Assembly (NCBI GenBank): GCA_944326685.1
Contig: CALVEV010000037.1
Location: 147,211-211,210 of the forward strand
Direction: 5' to 3'
Source: Candidatus Gastranaerophilales bacterium
Lineage (GTDB): Bacteria; Cyanobacteriota; Vampirovibrionia; Gastranaerophilales; Gastranaerophilaceae
DNA: 64,000 nucleotides
Shown here: positions 23,449 to 29,736 of the stretch, one piece after another
How positions within the stretch are numbered: the first letter of the stretch is position 1
Layout: each line of letters starts with the position of its first letter
Notes under the pieces: model-generated
What the model was told of the DNA's origin: nothing
What the model saw: only the letters and a program-made list of their open reading frames with translations
Databases searched by the model: none
Program-made: the position numbers and the translations under genes

Positions 23449-23953
23449 TATAGTATCTATAAACCCTTACAACCAAAATTTAGGTGGGAGTTTTTTAGGT
23501 TCATCATCAAAAATTGGAGACCCAATTTTTACACTCAATTCAATTCTTGAAGCAAATGAGATATGGCTTGAAGGTGCAACTGTTTCAAGAGAAACTTATT
23601 CAAAACTGTTTGAAGTTTATGGTACTACTTATGGTTCAGGTGATGGTTCAACTACTTTCGCACTCCCTGATTTTAGAAACAGAGCTATTTGGGGTAGTAA
23701 TGGATTTGGATATATTGAAGCAGGACTGCCGAATATTACTGGTAATATTTCTCCAGACTCATATAATGAGTCTAGTGAAGCTAGTGGATGTTTTAAACTT
23801 GTAAAAAGTTCTAAAAGTGCAGTATTGAATGGACACGCAACTGTTGGAGCTTATTTTACATTTGATGCATCACGTTCATCTTCTATCTACAATGGTTCAA
23901 CTACCGTTCAACCACCTGCAATTAAAGTTAGAGTAAAAACAAGATATAAATAG
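23423..23953 (+). CDS. Tail fibre collar (receptor-binding) domain, out of frame with the shaft
   Basis: This frame encodes GEGATVSRETY-like EGATVSRETYSKLFEVYGTTYG and GDGSTTFALPDFRNRAIWG, the phage Tail Collar domain, ending TTVQPPAIKVRVKTRYK. It is one base out of frame with the gene at 22501. The only in-frame ATG (23423) is upstream of the G tract within the other gene and has just a weak GGGG ahead of it, so it is best viewed as the C-terminal half of the fibre. Separate low-level translation cannot be excluded. Confidence 0.75.
   Translation: MTVFRGGGSIVSINPYNQNLGGSFLGSSSKIGDPIFTLNSILEANEIWLEGATVSRETYSKLFEVYGTTYGSGDGSTTFALPDFRNRAIWGSNGFGYIEAGLPNITGNISPDSYNESSEASGCFKLVKSSKSAVLNGHATVGAYFTFDASRSSSIYNGSTTVQPPAIKVRVKTRYK
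23436..23445 (+). repeat. Homopolymeric G10 tract (candidate phase-variation switch)
   Basis: Ten Gs in a row lie at the boundary between fibre shaft and collar domain in an otherwise AT-rich phage. Loss of one G, or gain of two, restores a single frame through both halves. The present length is the 'off' or truncated setting. Slippage during replication, or during transcription, would switch it. Confidence 0.85.
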
Positions 23954-23962
23954 GAGTAGATT

Positions 23963-24661
23963 ATGTATATTTACAATTTCGATGAAAACACAAAGGAATA
24001 CTTATCAACAGGATTAGCAGAAGCAGATCCTGAAGAAACAAAAAACAAGGGTAAATTTGTTCCTCTTGTTCCTGCTAATGCAACATTAAAAGAAATTCCT
24101 AGTTATAATCAGGACAATCAAATTCCCGTATTTGAAAATGATAATTGGGTTGTTAAGTCTGATTATCGAAAAAACTATTATAAAGTTGATGAAAATTTGA
24201 ATGTTTTAAACATCGACACAATAGGAGAGCAAGAAGGAATTATTGTTGATAAAGAAACAGGAGATTTGGTTAAAGAAAATCCTGAAATGTACAAAATTGT
24301 TGATAATTCCGTTGTAAAAAAAACTGATGAAGAATACAACCAAGAACAGCAACAAAAAGAAGCTGAACGAATCGCAATGCTAAATCTGACTAGGGGTGAT
24401 GTATTTAGAGGGTTATTGCTTGCTAAAGGAATTACAAAAGATCAAATTGCACAAATGATTGAAGCAATGCCAACATCTACTCAAGAAGAAAATGTCAAAA
24501 AAGAGCTTGCTAAAATCGATTTTGAAGATGCCTTAAATTTTTATCGAGGGAATTCTTTAATTGATACTATCGGACTTGCTCTTGGAATTTCAAAACAACA
24601 ACTTGATGAGTTTTTTGAAACTAATGATTATACAAAATTAATTGGTGGTGAAAATGAATAG
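23963..24661 (+). CDS. Putative tail fibre assembly/accessory protein
   Basis: The 232-residue protein starts MYIYNFDENTKEYLSTGLAEADPEE and has a proline-containing, Tfa-like first 80 residues (IPSYNQDNQIPVFENDNWV), then charged helices and an MLNLTRGDVFRGLLLAKGI segment. The N-terminal half resembles fibre assembly chaperones found after fibre genes. The C-terminal half is not recognised. It lies between the two collar genes and overlaps the second by 8 bp. Confidence 0.6.
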   Translation: MYIYNFDENTKEYLSTGLAEADPEETKNKGKFVPLVPANATLKEIPSYNQDNQIPVFENDNWVVKSDYRKNYYKVDENLNVLNIDTIGEQEGIIVDKETGDLVKENPEMYKIVDNSVVKKTDEEYNQEQQQKEAERIAMLNLTRGDVFRGLLLAKGITKDQIAQMIEAMPTSTQEENVKKELAKIDFEDALNFYRGNSLIDTIGLALGISKQQLDEFFETNDYTKLIGGENE

Positions 24662-25160
24662 TATTAAGAATTTTCCTTATAATAACAATGGAGCTGTATC
24701 AGAAATTCCAACATTACCAACAGGAACAATTATTCCGTACTCAACGGCTTCTGCTCCTGATGGGTATCTAAGCTGTAATGGTGCAGCAATTTCTCGTGAA
24801 ACTTACAAAAAATTATTTGCAATCATAGGAACAACCTATGGTTCGGGTGATGGTTCAACAACATTTAATATTCCTAATTTATCTAACGCGATTATGCCTA
24901 CAAGTAATAATGTTGCTGTGAAGGGTACTGGTTTAAGTGTTGGATATACAAGAGGAACAGATATATTTTCACTAGCTCATATGCCTAATTATAACAATTA
25001 TGCTACAGCTGGTTTTGCTCATCAAGGTAGTGCTGGAGCTGCTACTTCTGCAGTAACAGGCACGCCTTCTGTTGTTGTAGGTTTAACAACTAATAGTTCA
25101 AAATCAGGTATAGTAGGAACCTTAACATCAACCAAGATGAACTTTATTATTAAATATTAG
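24654..25160 (+). CDS. Second tail collar domain protein (short fibre)
   Basis: The 168-residue product repeats the collar motif: LPTGTIIPYSTASAPDGYLSC followed by GAAISRETYKKLFAIIGTTYG and GDGSTTFNIPNLSNA. Its C-terminus (GLTTNSSKSGIVGTLTSTKM) differs wholly from the first fibre. It carries its own start (ATG 24654 behind GGTGGTGAAA) and no shaft. It could be an alternative receptor-binding tip or a partner of the first fibre. Confidence 0.75.
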   Translation: MNSIKNFPYNNNGAVSEIPTLPTGTIIPYSTASAPDGYLSCNGAAISRETYKKLFAIIGTTYGSGDGSTTFNIPNLSNAIMPTSNNVAVKGTGLSVGYTRGTDIFSLAHMPNYNNYATAGFAHQGSAGAATSAVTGTPSVVVGLTTNSSKSGIVGTLTSTKMNFIIKY

Positions 25161-25168
25161 GATTTTTT

Positions 25169-25345
25169 ATGAAAAAACTATCAGCAACAATTAAATACTA
25201 TTGTTGGAGAAAATGGATTGTAAAGTTGTTTTATGATCCATTTGGTTTAACAGAATTTTTAAGTGGTGGGTTAGCACAAACTACACAAACAAAAGAATAT
25301 GAAAGATACAAAAATTTCATAAACGGTAAAACAGACAAGTATTAA
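25169..25345 (+). CDS. 58-residue phage protein, unknown
   Basis: A short frame from ATG 25169 (behind TTAGGATTTTTT) to TAA 25343-25345. The product is basic and aromatic at the N-terminus (KKLSATIKYYCWRKWIVKLF), then polar. No transmembrane helix long enough to be certain. Position between the fibre and the holin-like gene suggests a small tail or lysis accessory protein; unrecognised. The next gene's AAGGAGG follows at once. Confidence 0.55.
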   Translation: MKKLSATIKYYCWRKWIVKLFYDPFGLTEFLSGGLAQTTQTKEYERYKNFINGKTDKY

Positions 25346-25355
25346 GGAGGTTATT

Positions 25356-25538
25356 ATGTGGTACGAAGTAATTTTAAACTATTTAGGACAAGCAAGTACC
25401 TATAAAGGATTATTTGCTCTTTTGGCTGCATTTGGGGTTATTGTTAGTCCTGATATGACAAACGCAATAATTGCTGTATGTTTAGCTGTTATTGGTTTAA
25501 TTGATGTAATTATTAATGAAAAGAAAGAGAATAAATAA
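25356..25538 (+). CDS. Holin-like small membrane protein
   Basis: Sixty residues with two hydrophobic segments (about 17-33, GLFALLAAFGVIVSPDM, and 36-53, NAIIAVCLAVIGLIDVII) and a charged KKENK tail. Size, topology and place before the amidase fit a class II holin that opens the inner membrane for the endolysin. A strong AAGGAGG precedes the ATG. The stop overlaps the next start (TAATG). Confidence 0.75.
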   Translation: MWYEVILNYLGQASTYKGLFALLAAFGVIVSPDMTNAIIAVCLAVIGLIDVIINEKKENK

Positions 25539-25786
25539 TGCCGTTTGATATTCCAAAAGCAGTTGAAGCAGTAGGAAAAGCCACTGAAAAGGGCTTTTCC
25601 TATGCTGAAAAAGCAAAAGAAAGACAGTCTGAAGCTCAAATTATTAAAATTAATAAGAGACTACAAGAGGCTGTTAATACTGCTGAAGAGATTTTTTTAT
25701 ACATAGATTCACTCAGAGGTAGGTTTTCTATCAAAGAATGGGATAAATATGTCAAATTAAAAAGAGAGTTTAACAAAAAGGATTAA
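25538..25786 (+). CDS. Lysis-module helical protein, unknown
   Basis: The 82-residue, soluble, strongly helical protein (EKAKERQSEAQIIKINKRLQ) is translationally coupled to the holin-like gene by TAATG. It has no signal peptide, lipobox or membrane segment, so it is not an evident spanin. It may regulate the holin or belong to the head-tail set; unrecognised. Confidence 0.55.
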   Translation: MPFDIPKAVEAVGKATEKGFSYAEKAKERQSEAQIIKINKRLQEAVNTAEEIFLYIDSLRGRFSIKEWDKYVKLKREFNKKD

Positions 25787-25789
25787 ATT

Positions 25790-26197
25790 ATGGAAGTCTT
25801 TTATTCCGATTTTTCTAAAATTATCGGGTTTAATTATAAGAATAAGAAAAAGCCGTATTATTTAATTAAATCGGCTTTTTTTATTGTTGATTGTTTAAAC
25901 AAAGCTCAACCATTTAAAATTGATGCCGGGTTCGAATCAGATGGCACTACTTTATATAAAATATTTTGGTTGTTACTTGGATGTCCACATACTTCCGAAT
26001 ATCTTCCTGGAGCAATTATTCATGATTGGATTATTAATCATCCTGAAATAGTTAACTATGACAGAAGGACTTCAAGTATTATTTTCTACAAAGTGCTTAG
26101 AAAAGAAAGAGTTGTTTTATGGAAAGCAGTATTAATGTTTCTAGGTGTTGAACTAGGGCAGAGTGTTAAAAATTTATTTGTAAGAAAATGGAAATGA
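25790..26197 (+). CDS. DUF1353 family phage protein
   Basis: The 135-residue product contains KIDAGFESDGTTLYKIFWL and GAIIHDWIINHPEIVNYDRR, then a helical end with VFLGVELGQ-like MFLGVELGQSV. These are the DUF1353 signatures, a family of unknown function usually located beside holin and endolysin. A terminator-like hairpin lies inside its first 30 codons. The end overlaps the next gene by 10 bp. Confidence 0.8.
   Translation: MEVFYSDFSKIIGFNYKNKKKPYYLIKSAFFIVDCLNKAQPFKIDAGFESDGTTLYKIFWLLLGCPHTSEYLPGAIIHDWIINHPEIVNYDRRTSSIIFYKVLRKERVVLWKAVLMFLGVELGQSVKNLFVRKWK
25847..25882 (+). terminator. Terminator-shaped hairpin inside the DUF1353 gene
   Basis: AAAAAGCCG (25847-25855) pairs with CGGCTTTTT (25872-25880), and the T-run continues to 25882. 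It has the form of an intrinsic terminator but falls inside codons for KKKPYY...SAFFIV. It could attenuate transcription into the amidase, or be a chance result of AT-rich coding. Confidence 0.4.
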
Positions 26198-26532
26198 TAG
26201 AAGAAAAAGAGTGCCTTAAATATCATAATGAATTGGGAAAAGAATTAAAGGATTTGAAGCACAGTTTATTTGGAAACCCTGATGAACCTGATCAAATATC
26301 CCCGATAGATAAATTAAATATTATTTACGCTTTTCTTATGACTTTAAAAGATTGGGCTATTGGTGGTGTGTTTGCATTTATTGGTGCAGTGTTTTTTATT
26401 GGAACTCAGTTTCACCAAATAGATGTTAATTCCCAAACCATACAACGTTGCATTGAAGAAAACAAGCAAATTCGCTTAGAAATATTAGCTTTGAAAAAAG
26501 AGAAAGAAGGTCAAAATGTCGAATTTTACTAA
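26188..26532 (+). CDS. Single-span membrane protein of the lysis module
   Basis: The 114-residue protein has a polar helical N-terminus, one transmembrane segment around residues 57-75 (AIGGVFAFIGAVFFIGTQF), and a charged coiled-coil C-terminus (CIEENKQIRLEILALKKEKE). The layout recalls an inner-membrane spanin or a holin partner, but no partner lipoprotein is seen. It overlaps both neighbours, so it is co-translated with DUF1353 and amidase. Confidence 0.55.
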   Translation: MEMIEEKECLKYHNELGKELKDLKHSLFGNPDEPDQISPIDKLNIIYAFLMTLKDWAIGGVFAFIGAVFFIGTQFHQIDVNSQTIQRCIEENKQIRLEILALKKEKEGQNVEFY

Positions 26533-27007
26533 AATTATAATTCACTGGACGGCAGGAGCATATAACCCAAACTCTTCAGAATTAGGACATTATCATTATT
26601 TGATTGATTCTAATGGGGTAAAACATAATGGAAAATATACACCTGAAGATAATCTGAATTGTTATGATGGAAAATATGCAGCACACACAGGTGGTGGCAA
26701 TACTGGAGCAATTGGTGTTGCGATGTGTGGAATGATGAATTTTAAAAATAAATCTTCAGTTGGCCCGTATCCTCTTAAAGCAAAACAAGTCGAGGCCTGT
26801 TTTAAACTATGTGCTGATTTGGCTAAAAAATACAATATCCCAATTGAAAATGTTATGACGCATTATGAGTTTGGAAAACTCCATCCTAAAACAGATTCTG
26901 CCGGCAAAATAGATATTATTTATTTGCCACAATATCCTAATGTTAAAGCAAATGAAGTTGGTGGATTTATAAGAAACAAAATTAGATGGTATTTAAGTAA
27001 TAAATAA
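26516..27007 (+). CDS. Endolysin: N-acetylmuramoyl-L-alanine amidase (Amidase_2)
   Basis: The 163-residue single-domain enzyme has IIHWTAGAY (first zinc His), a GHYHYLIDSNGVKHNG strand pair, HTGGGNTGAIGVAMCG and a late TDSAGKIDI region. This is the Amidase_2/PGRP fold cutting the MurNAc-L-Ala bond of peptidoglycan. No signal peptide or cell-wall-binding domain is present, so export depends on the holin. A strong terminator follows, closing the late operon. Confidence 0.9.
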   Translation: MSNFTKIIIHWTAGAYNPNSSELGHYHYLIDSNGVKHNGKYTPEDNLNCYDGKYAAHTGGGNTGAIGVAMCGMMNFKNKSSVGPYPLKAKQVEACFKLCADLAKKYNIPIENVMTHYEFGKLHPKTDSAGKIDIIYLPQYPNVKANEVGGFIRNKIRWYLSNK

Positions 27008-27043
27008 TATTTTTCATATAAGACTCTTCATACTCCTTTATTA

Positions 27044-27076
27044 CCTCTTGTGAAATTATTCGCAAGGGGTTTTTTA
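27044..27076 (+). terminator. Intrinsic terminator of the late operon
   Basis: CCTCTTGTGAA pairs with TTCGCAAGGGG around ATTA (wobbles allowed) and is followed by TTTTTTATTATT. It lies 37 bp after the amidase stop, at the point where gene orientation reverses. Confidence 0.85.
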
Positions 27077-27155
27077 TTATTTATTAAATGATTAAATTCT
27101 AGCACTCTGATAGGTTTTTATTCAAGGTTTTATTGTTATATGAATATAAATTTAT

Positions 27156-27176
27156 AGCCGGACTATCATGCCGGCT
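27156..27176 (-). terminator. Hairpin at the end of the leftward accessory block
   Basis: AGCCGG pairs with CCGGCT around a 9-nt loop. On the minus strand it lies 22 bp past the stop of the gene at 27198 and is followed by ATAAATTTAT, a weak T-tract. It probably ends the leftward transcript. Confidence 0.55.
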
Positions 27177-27197
27177 TAAAATCGATTTAGAATAGGT

Positions 27198-27605
27198 TTA
27201 GTTGTGTTCTTTTCTGTATTTATCTAGGGCTTTTTCTAAAAAATCTTTTTCTTCCAAAGATACTCTTTTATAGAAAACAACGGTTTCAGGTTTTATTTTT
27301 CCTATTTTAATACCCTTTTTTCGGCCTGAACCTTCTCTTGCTCCACCTCTTAAATCAAACGTTTCTTTATATAAATTATGCATTTTCTCATCAACTGCAG
27401 AGAACCCTTTCATTACATCTTTTGCAGATATTTCCGGAAATACAGTACAGAACTTAGCTACTGCCTCTTTCTTTAGTTCAAAAAGTTCATTATTATTTAA
27501 ACCGTTTATATCATAAAAAATATTGTGTAATAATGTCTTTCCACGATAAAAATCTATCTCTAAAACATCTTCTTCCGGATAATTATATTCAATAGTTATT
27601 TTCAT
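27198..27605 (-). CDS. Accessory phage protein with GGAREGSGRKKG motif
   Basis: The 135-residue protein has an acidic, beta-rich first half (TIEYNYPEEDVLEIDFYRG), and at about residue 85 RGGAREGSGRKKGIKIGKIK, a Gly-Arg-Lys motif seen in many phage DNA-binding or RHH-like proteins, followed by a helical end (SLEEKDFLEKALDKYRKE). The second half could form a small DNA-binding unit. Function unknown. It starts one base after the stop of the gene at 27606, in one leftward operon. Confidence 0.6.
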   Translation of the reverse strand: MKITIEYNYPEEDVLEIDFYRGKTLLHNIFYDINGLNNNELFELKKEAVAKFCTVFPEISAKDVMKGFSAVDEKMHNLYKETFDLRGGAREGSGRKKGIKIGKIKPETVVFYKRVSLEEKDFLEKALDKYRKEHN

Positions 27606-27944
27606 TTATTCCTCATAATTTTGATAAATGTAATCACAAGCTATTTCTAAATTTACTTTATAAAAATTTGTTTCATTATAACATTTAGATGTGTGATGCC
27701 ATCCATCTTTTTCTAATAGTTTTTTTAATTCATTTAAATTCATTTTTAATAACATATTTTTGAAACTTTCAACATCCTGGATAAATTCGTATGATTCTTT
27801 TAAATAGTTACTTGCATTATTTGCTTGTGTAATTAATTCTTCAACAATCATTTTTTTATTCCATTTTGAAATTGGCATACTTCCATTACTATATGCTTGT
27901 TTTGCATTGTTGCTCATAGAATAATCATTTGCGTATCCAGTCAT
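27606..27944 (-). CDS. Accessory phage protein of the YSMSNNA/PISKW type
   Basis: The 112-residue protein begins MTGYANDYSMSNNAKQAYSNG and PISKWNKKMIVEEL. This N-terminal pattern occurs in small proteins of phages and mobile elements in gut bacteria; their function is not known to me. The rest is helical. It is the first gene of a leftward pair, with AAAGGAG ribosome site and a strong promoter just upstream. Expression from the prophage state is likely but inferred. Confidence 0.6.
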   Translation of the reverse strand: MTGYANDYSMSNNAKQAYSNGSMPISKWNKKMIVEELITQANNASNYLKESYEFIQDVESFKNMLLKMNLNELKKLLEKDGWHHTSKCYNETNFYKVNLEIACDYIYQNYEE

Positions 27945-27970
27945 TTTGAAAACTCCTTTACTGTACTATT

Positions 27971-27999
27971 ATTATAATATATTATTGATTAAATTGCAA
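27971..27999 (-). promoter_or_regulatory. Strong sigma-70-type promoter for the leftward pair
   Basis: On the minus strand TTGCAA (27994-27999) and TATAAT (27971-27976) are exactly 17 bp apart. The start of the gene at 27606 lies 26 bp beyond the -10 with an AAAGGAG ribosome site between. A long dyad overlaps the spacer and -35, making it likely to be repressible. Confidence 0.75.
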
Positions 28000-28020
28000 G
28001 CATTTAATTCAATAATATAT
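27978..28020. promoter_or_regulatory. 18-bp-arm dyad overlapping the leftward promoter
   Basis: ATATATTATTGATTAAAT and ATTTAATTCAATAATATAT are inverted around TGCAAGC, with a single extra base in one arm. The loop holds the -35 region of the promoter at 27971-27999. Symmetry over a promoter fits a dimeric repressor site, but the same sequence also closes the small gene at 28009 and could form an RNA hairpin. Confidence 0.6.
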
Positions 28021-28128
28021 CAAAATGTTTACAATTATTAATGATATTTCTATGATTGAATCAATTAAGCATTGCAAAAATTTTTCTGAAATTTTAATTT
28101 TAAAATTTGATTTAATATCAACTTCCAT
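28009..28128 (-). CDS. 39-residue single-span membrane peptide, tentative
   Basis: From ATG 28128, behind a good TTAGGAGATATATT, a frame of 39 codons ends at TGA inside the dyad. The first 17 residues are polar and basic (MEVDIKSNFKIKISEKF); the rest is hydrophobic (CLIDSIIEISLIIVNILIYY), able to span the membrane. Size and composition recall type I toxin peptides or small phage membrane proteins. No other support. Confidence 0.35.
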   Translation of the reverse strand: MEVDIKSNFKIKISEKFLQCLIDSIIEISLIIVNILIYY

Positions 28129-28206
28129 ACTAATATATCTCCTAATTATGTGGTAGCTTTTATACTACTATTATAGTTAGGAGGTTTGGAAAACCAATTT
28201 GAACGA

Positions 28207-28440
28207 TTAAATTATTTTTTCGATATACCAGGGGCTGTTACCAAAATGGTTAAAATTCCATTGTAGACTAAAATAAAAGTCTGCCTCAATATCATTAGCA
28301 TTAAATCTATAATAACATTTGTTTATTTGGGTTTGTTTATAGCTTTCAAAGGCTTGAGTAAGCTCTCTCTTGAAACGTTGCTTAAACTCTTCTTCTTTTA
28401 CTTCAAGCCTTTCTTTGGTCTGTCTATTTACCAAAAGCAT
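28207..28440 (-). CDS. Small phage accessory protein, unknown
   Basis: The 77-residue protein is rich in charged residues and aromatic at the end (YFSLQWNFNHFGNSPWYIEK). The first half is a basic/acidic helix (RLEVKEEEFKQRFKRELTQAF). Family unknown. It starts 2 bp after the stop of the gene at 28443, so the four genes 28859 to 28207 look like one leftward operon. Confidence 0.55.
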   Translation of the reverse strand: MLLVNRQTKERLEVKEEEFKQRFKRELTQAFESYKQTQINKCYYRFNANDIEADFYFSLQWNFNHFGNSPWYIEKII

Positions 28441-28442
28441 TA

Positions 28443-28631
28443 TTATTCCTCAATTTTAATTAAGTTTCTAAAGTCTGTTGAGTAGGTTTTGCAATCATTC
28501 TTTCCAACTACTTTTGCAAATGTGAACCTTCCATCTGCAAATATATTTTCCCACAAAAATAATATAATAACTTCTTGGTTTCTGATTGAATCAAATGCAA
28601 GTTCACCAAATAATGTTTTGTCCTTTTCCAT
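28443..28631 (-). CDS. Small phage accessory protein, unknown
   Basis: From ATG 28631, behind GGAGGGTGTATAAA, the product has 62 residues (KDKTLFGELAFDSIRNQEVI, then ILFLWENIFADGRFTF), beta-rich with no membrane segment. An in-frame ATG upstream at 28670 lies within the preceding gene and is less likely. It may be a small DNA-mimic-like or inhibitor protein, but there is no direct evidence. Confidence 0.55.
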   Translation of the reverse strand: MEKDKTLFGELAFDSIRNQEVIILFLWENIFADGRFTFAKVVGKNDCKTYSTDFRNLIKIEE

Positions 28632-28632
28632 T

Positions 28633-28836
28633 TTATACACCCTCCATAATTTGCCAACTCCAAAATCCATTAACTTTTATTTGGTTGAATTGATAGTATT
28701 TTTTGTAAAATTCAATCAATATATAATTCAATCTTCCTCCGGAATTTTTGCTTTCAATTAAAATAACATCTTCTTCTTTTGCATTTATATATCCGAATGC
28801 TTGTAATAAGTTTGTTGCAATTTTAGTTTCGTCCAT
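28633..28836 (-). CDS. Small phage accessory protein, unknown
   Basis: The 67-residue product starts DETKIATNLLQAFGYINAKEEDVIL and ends with an aromatic stretch (YYQFNQIKVNGFWSWQIMEG). No family recognised. The ribosome site is a purine run of four AAAG repeats (AAGAAAGAAAGAAAG) just before the ATG; repeat-number change could tune translation. The stop lies 1 bp before the next gene's ATG. Confidence 0.55.
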   Translation of the reverse strand: MDETKIATNLLQAFGYINAKEEDVILIESKNSGGRLNYILIEFYKKYYQFNQIKVNGFWSWQIMEGV

Positions 28837-28858
28837 ATTTCTTTCTTTCTTTCTTTTG

Positions 28859-29155
28859 TTAATTAATTGCTACTATTTGATTTAATATTTTTAAAGCCCC
28901 TTTTTCAAATTTAATATTGAAACATTCAGGCTCTTTTATAAATAAATCAATCAAATTTTTTATATATATTTTTATTAATATTCTTATATCTGTGTCGGTA
29001 CATCTATATTCTCCAATTTCATCAAATAAATCATCATCACCATATACTTCGCTTAATTCATTAATTATATTATCGTTTGCATATAATGGTTTTGATAATA
29101 ATGATTTTAATTTCTTTGCTTTATTAATTGTATTTGGTATAGTCCATGTACCCAT
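28859..29155 (-). CDS. Small helical phage protein, unknown
   Basis: The 98-residue, helix-rich product (PNTINKAKKLKSLLSKPLYA, GDDDLFDEIGEYRCTDTDIR) follows AAAGGAGTTACAT. It is the first gene of the leftward cluster nearest the attachment site. No domain is recognised. This position in temperate phages often holds genes expressed in the lysogen. Confidence 0.55.
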   Translation of the reverse strand: MGTWTIPNTINKAKKLKSLLSKPLYANDNIINELSEVYGDDDLFDEIGEYRCTDTDIRILIKIYIKNLIDLFIKEPECFNIKFEKGALKILNQIVAIN

Positions 29156-29185
29156 ATGTAACTCCTTTATTTATTATTTACATTA

Positions 29186-29504
29186 ACATTAATCGATTAA
29201 CTTCAAAGGAATTGCAAGTGTTTCTCTATTCTTTTGATACATAACGACACAACTCCGTTCAGTAGGTACTTCTGGCGAAATTTAAAGCGAGTGGTTCTCG
29301 CGAGCCCAAAAGTTTTTTAGTTTTTGAAAATAAAATTTACCCTATTTCGTTTCGTAAGTAAAAATTTTTGTCCCACTTTTGTCCCACCTTTTTACTAAAA
29401 AATACTAAAATTAATTAAAAGATACAAAATAAAATATTGCTGTAATTCAATAATATTGGTAATAGTTAAAAAATATTAAAAACTACAAAATGTAAATTTT
29501 AAAA
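29186..29504. other. Non-coding attachment-site arm region
   Basis: No credible gene lies here. TTTTGTCCCAC occurs twice in tandem near 29367-29388, and further AT-rich tracts lead to the tRNA sequence; such repeats beside a core site could be integrase arm-type sites. GCGAG...CTCGCGAG near 29291-29305 gives a small hairpin. The sequence immediately before 29505 does not pair with the tRNA anticodon stem, so the phage/tRNA boundary is at 29505. Confidence 0.5.
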
Positions 29505-29549
29505 CTACGAACCAAAAGGTCGGGGGTTCGAATCCCTCCACGCGTACCA
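29505..29549 (+). tRNA. 3' half of tRNA-Arg(ACG): prophage attachment core
   Basis: From CTACGAA (anticodon loop, anticodon ACG) through CCAAA (3' anticodon stem), AGGTC, T-arm GGGGG-TTCGAAT-CCCTC and acceptor strand CACGCGT to A-CCA this is a canonical arginine tRNA 3' half. The preceding bases cannot form the 5' anticodon stem, so no complete tRNA exists here. Tyrosine-recombinase phages commonly recombine in the anticodon loop and leave such a half at one end. The intact gene is expected left of the window next to the integrase. Confidence 0.88.
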
Positions 29550-29550
29550 T

Positions 29551-29584
29551 AAAAATAGAGATAACATTAGTTATCTCTATTTTT
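29551..29584. terminator. Terminator of the tRNA-Arg remnant
   Basis: AAAAATAGAGATAAC pairs perfectly with GTTATCTCTATTTTT around ATTA. It is bidirectional in form. It follows the CCA directly, as expected for a tRNA gene end, and has a sister at 29877-29908. Confidence 0.85.
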
Positions 29585-29633
29585 ATTTAGTGTGTATTGG
29601 GATGAGACTCTCAAAGCGTAAGCTTTGTTAAGG

Positions 29634-29736
29634 TCCGAGCGCGAGTGAGCTGAGGGCGAAGGTTTTTTCTTTGGAGCAAGTATTACTTGCGAAAAGGAAA
29701 ACTGTAGACCCGTTAAACGCGAACGAGCAAGACAAT
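29634..29736 (+). repeat. GC-rich structured intergenic element, copy 3 (diverged)
   Basis: It shares GCGAG...GAGGGCGaAGG and GTAGACCCGTT-AACGCGAaC...CAAGACAAT with the copies at 1456 and 14124, but the central hairpin is replaced by a longer arm containing GCAAGTATTACTTGC. A GTAA-capped stem CAAAGC/GCTTTG (29613-29626) precedes it. It lies between two tRNA-Arg remnants, just outside the first attachment core. Confidence 0.65.

Noticed and set aside
22501..25160. Diversity-generating retroelement acting on collar genes
   Set aside because: No reverse transcriptase and no template/variable repeat pair with adenine-specific differences in the window.
2465..26197. Alternative genetic code in the phage with UGA read as Trp
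   Set aside because: TGG is used freely for Trp and several phage genes end sensibly at TGA with overlapping starts (for example at 3842 and 26197), so one in-frame TGA is better explained by mutation.
29338..29415. Minus-strand peptide KVGQKWDKN resembling an integrase C-terminus
   Set aside because: The open frame is only about 26 codons without a start, in a repeat-containing att arm region; it could be a scar but cannot be supported.
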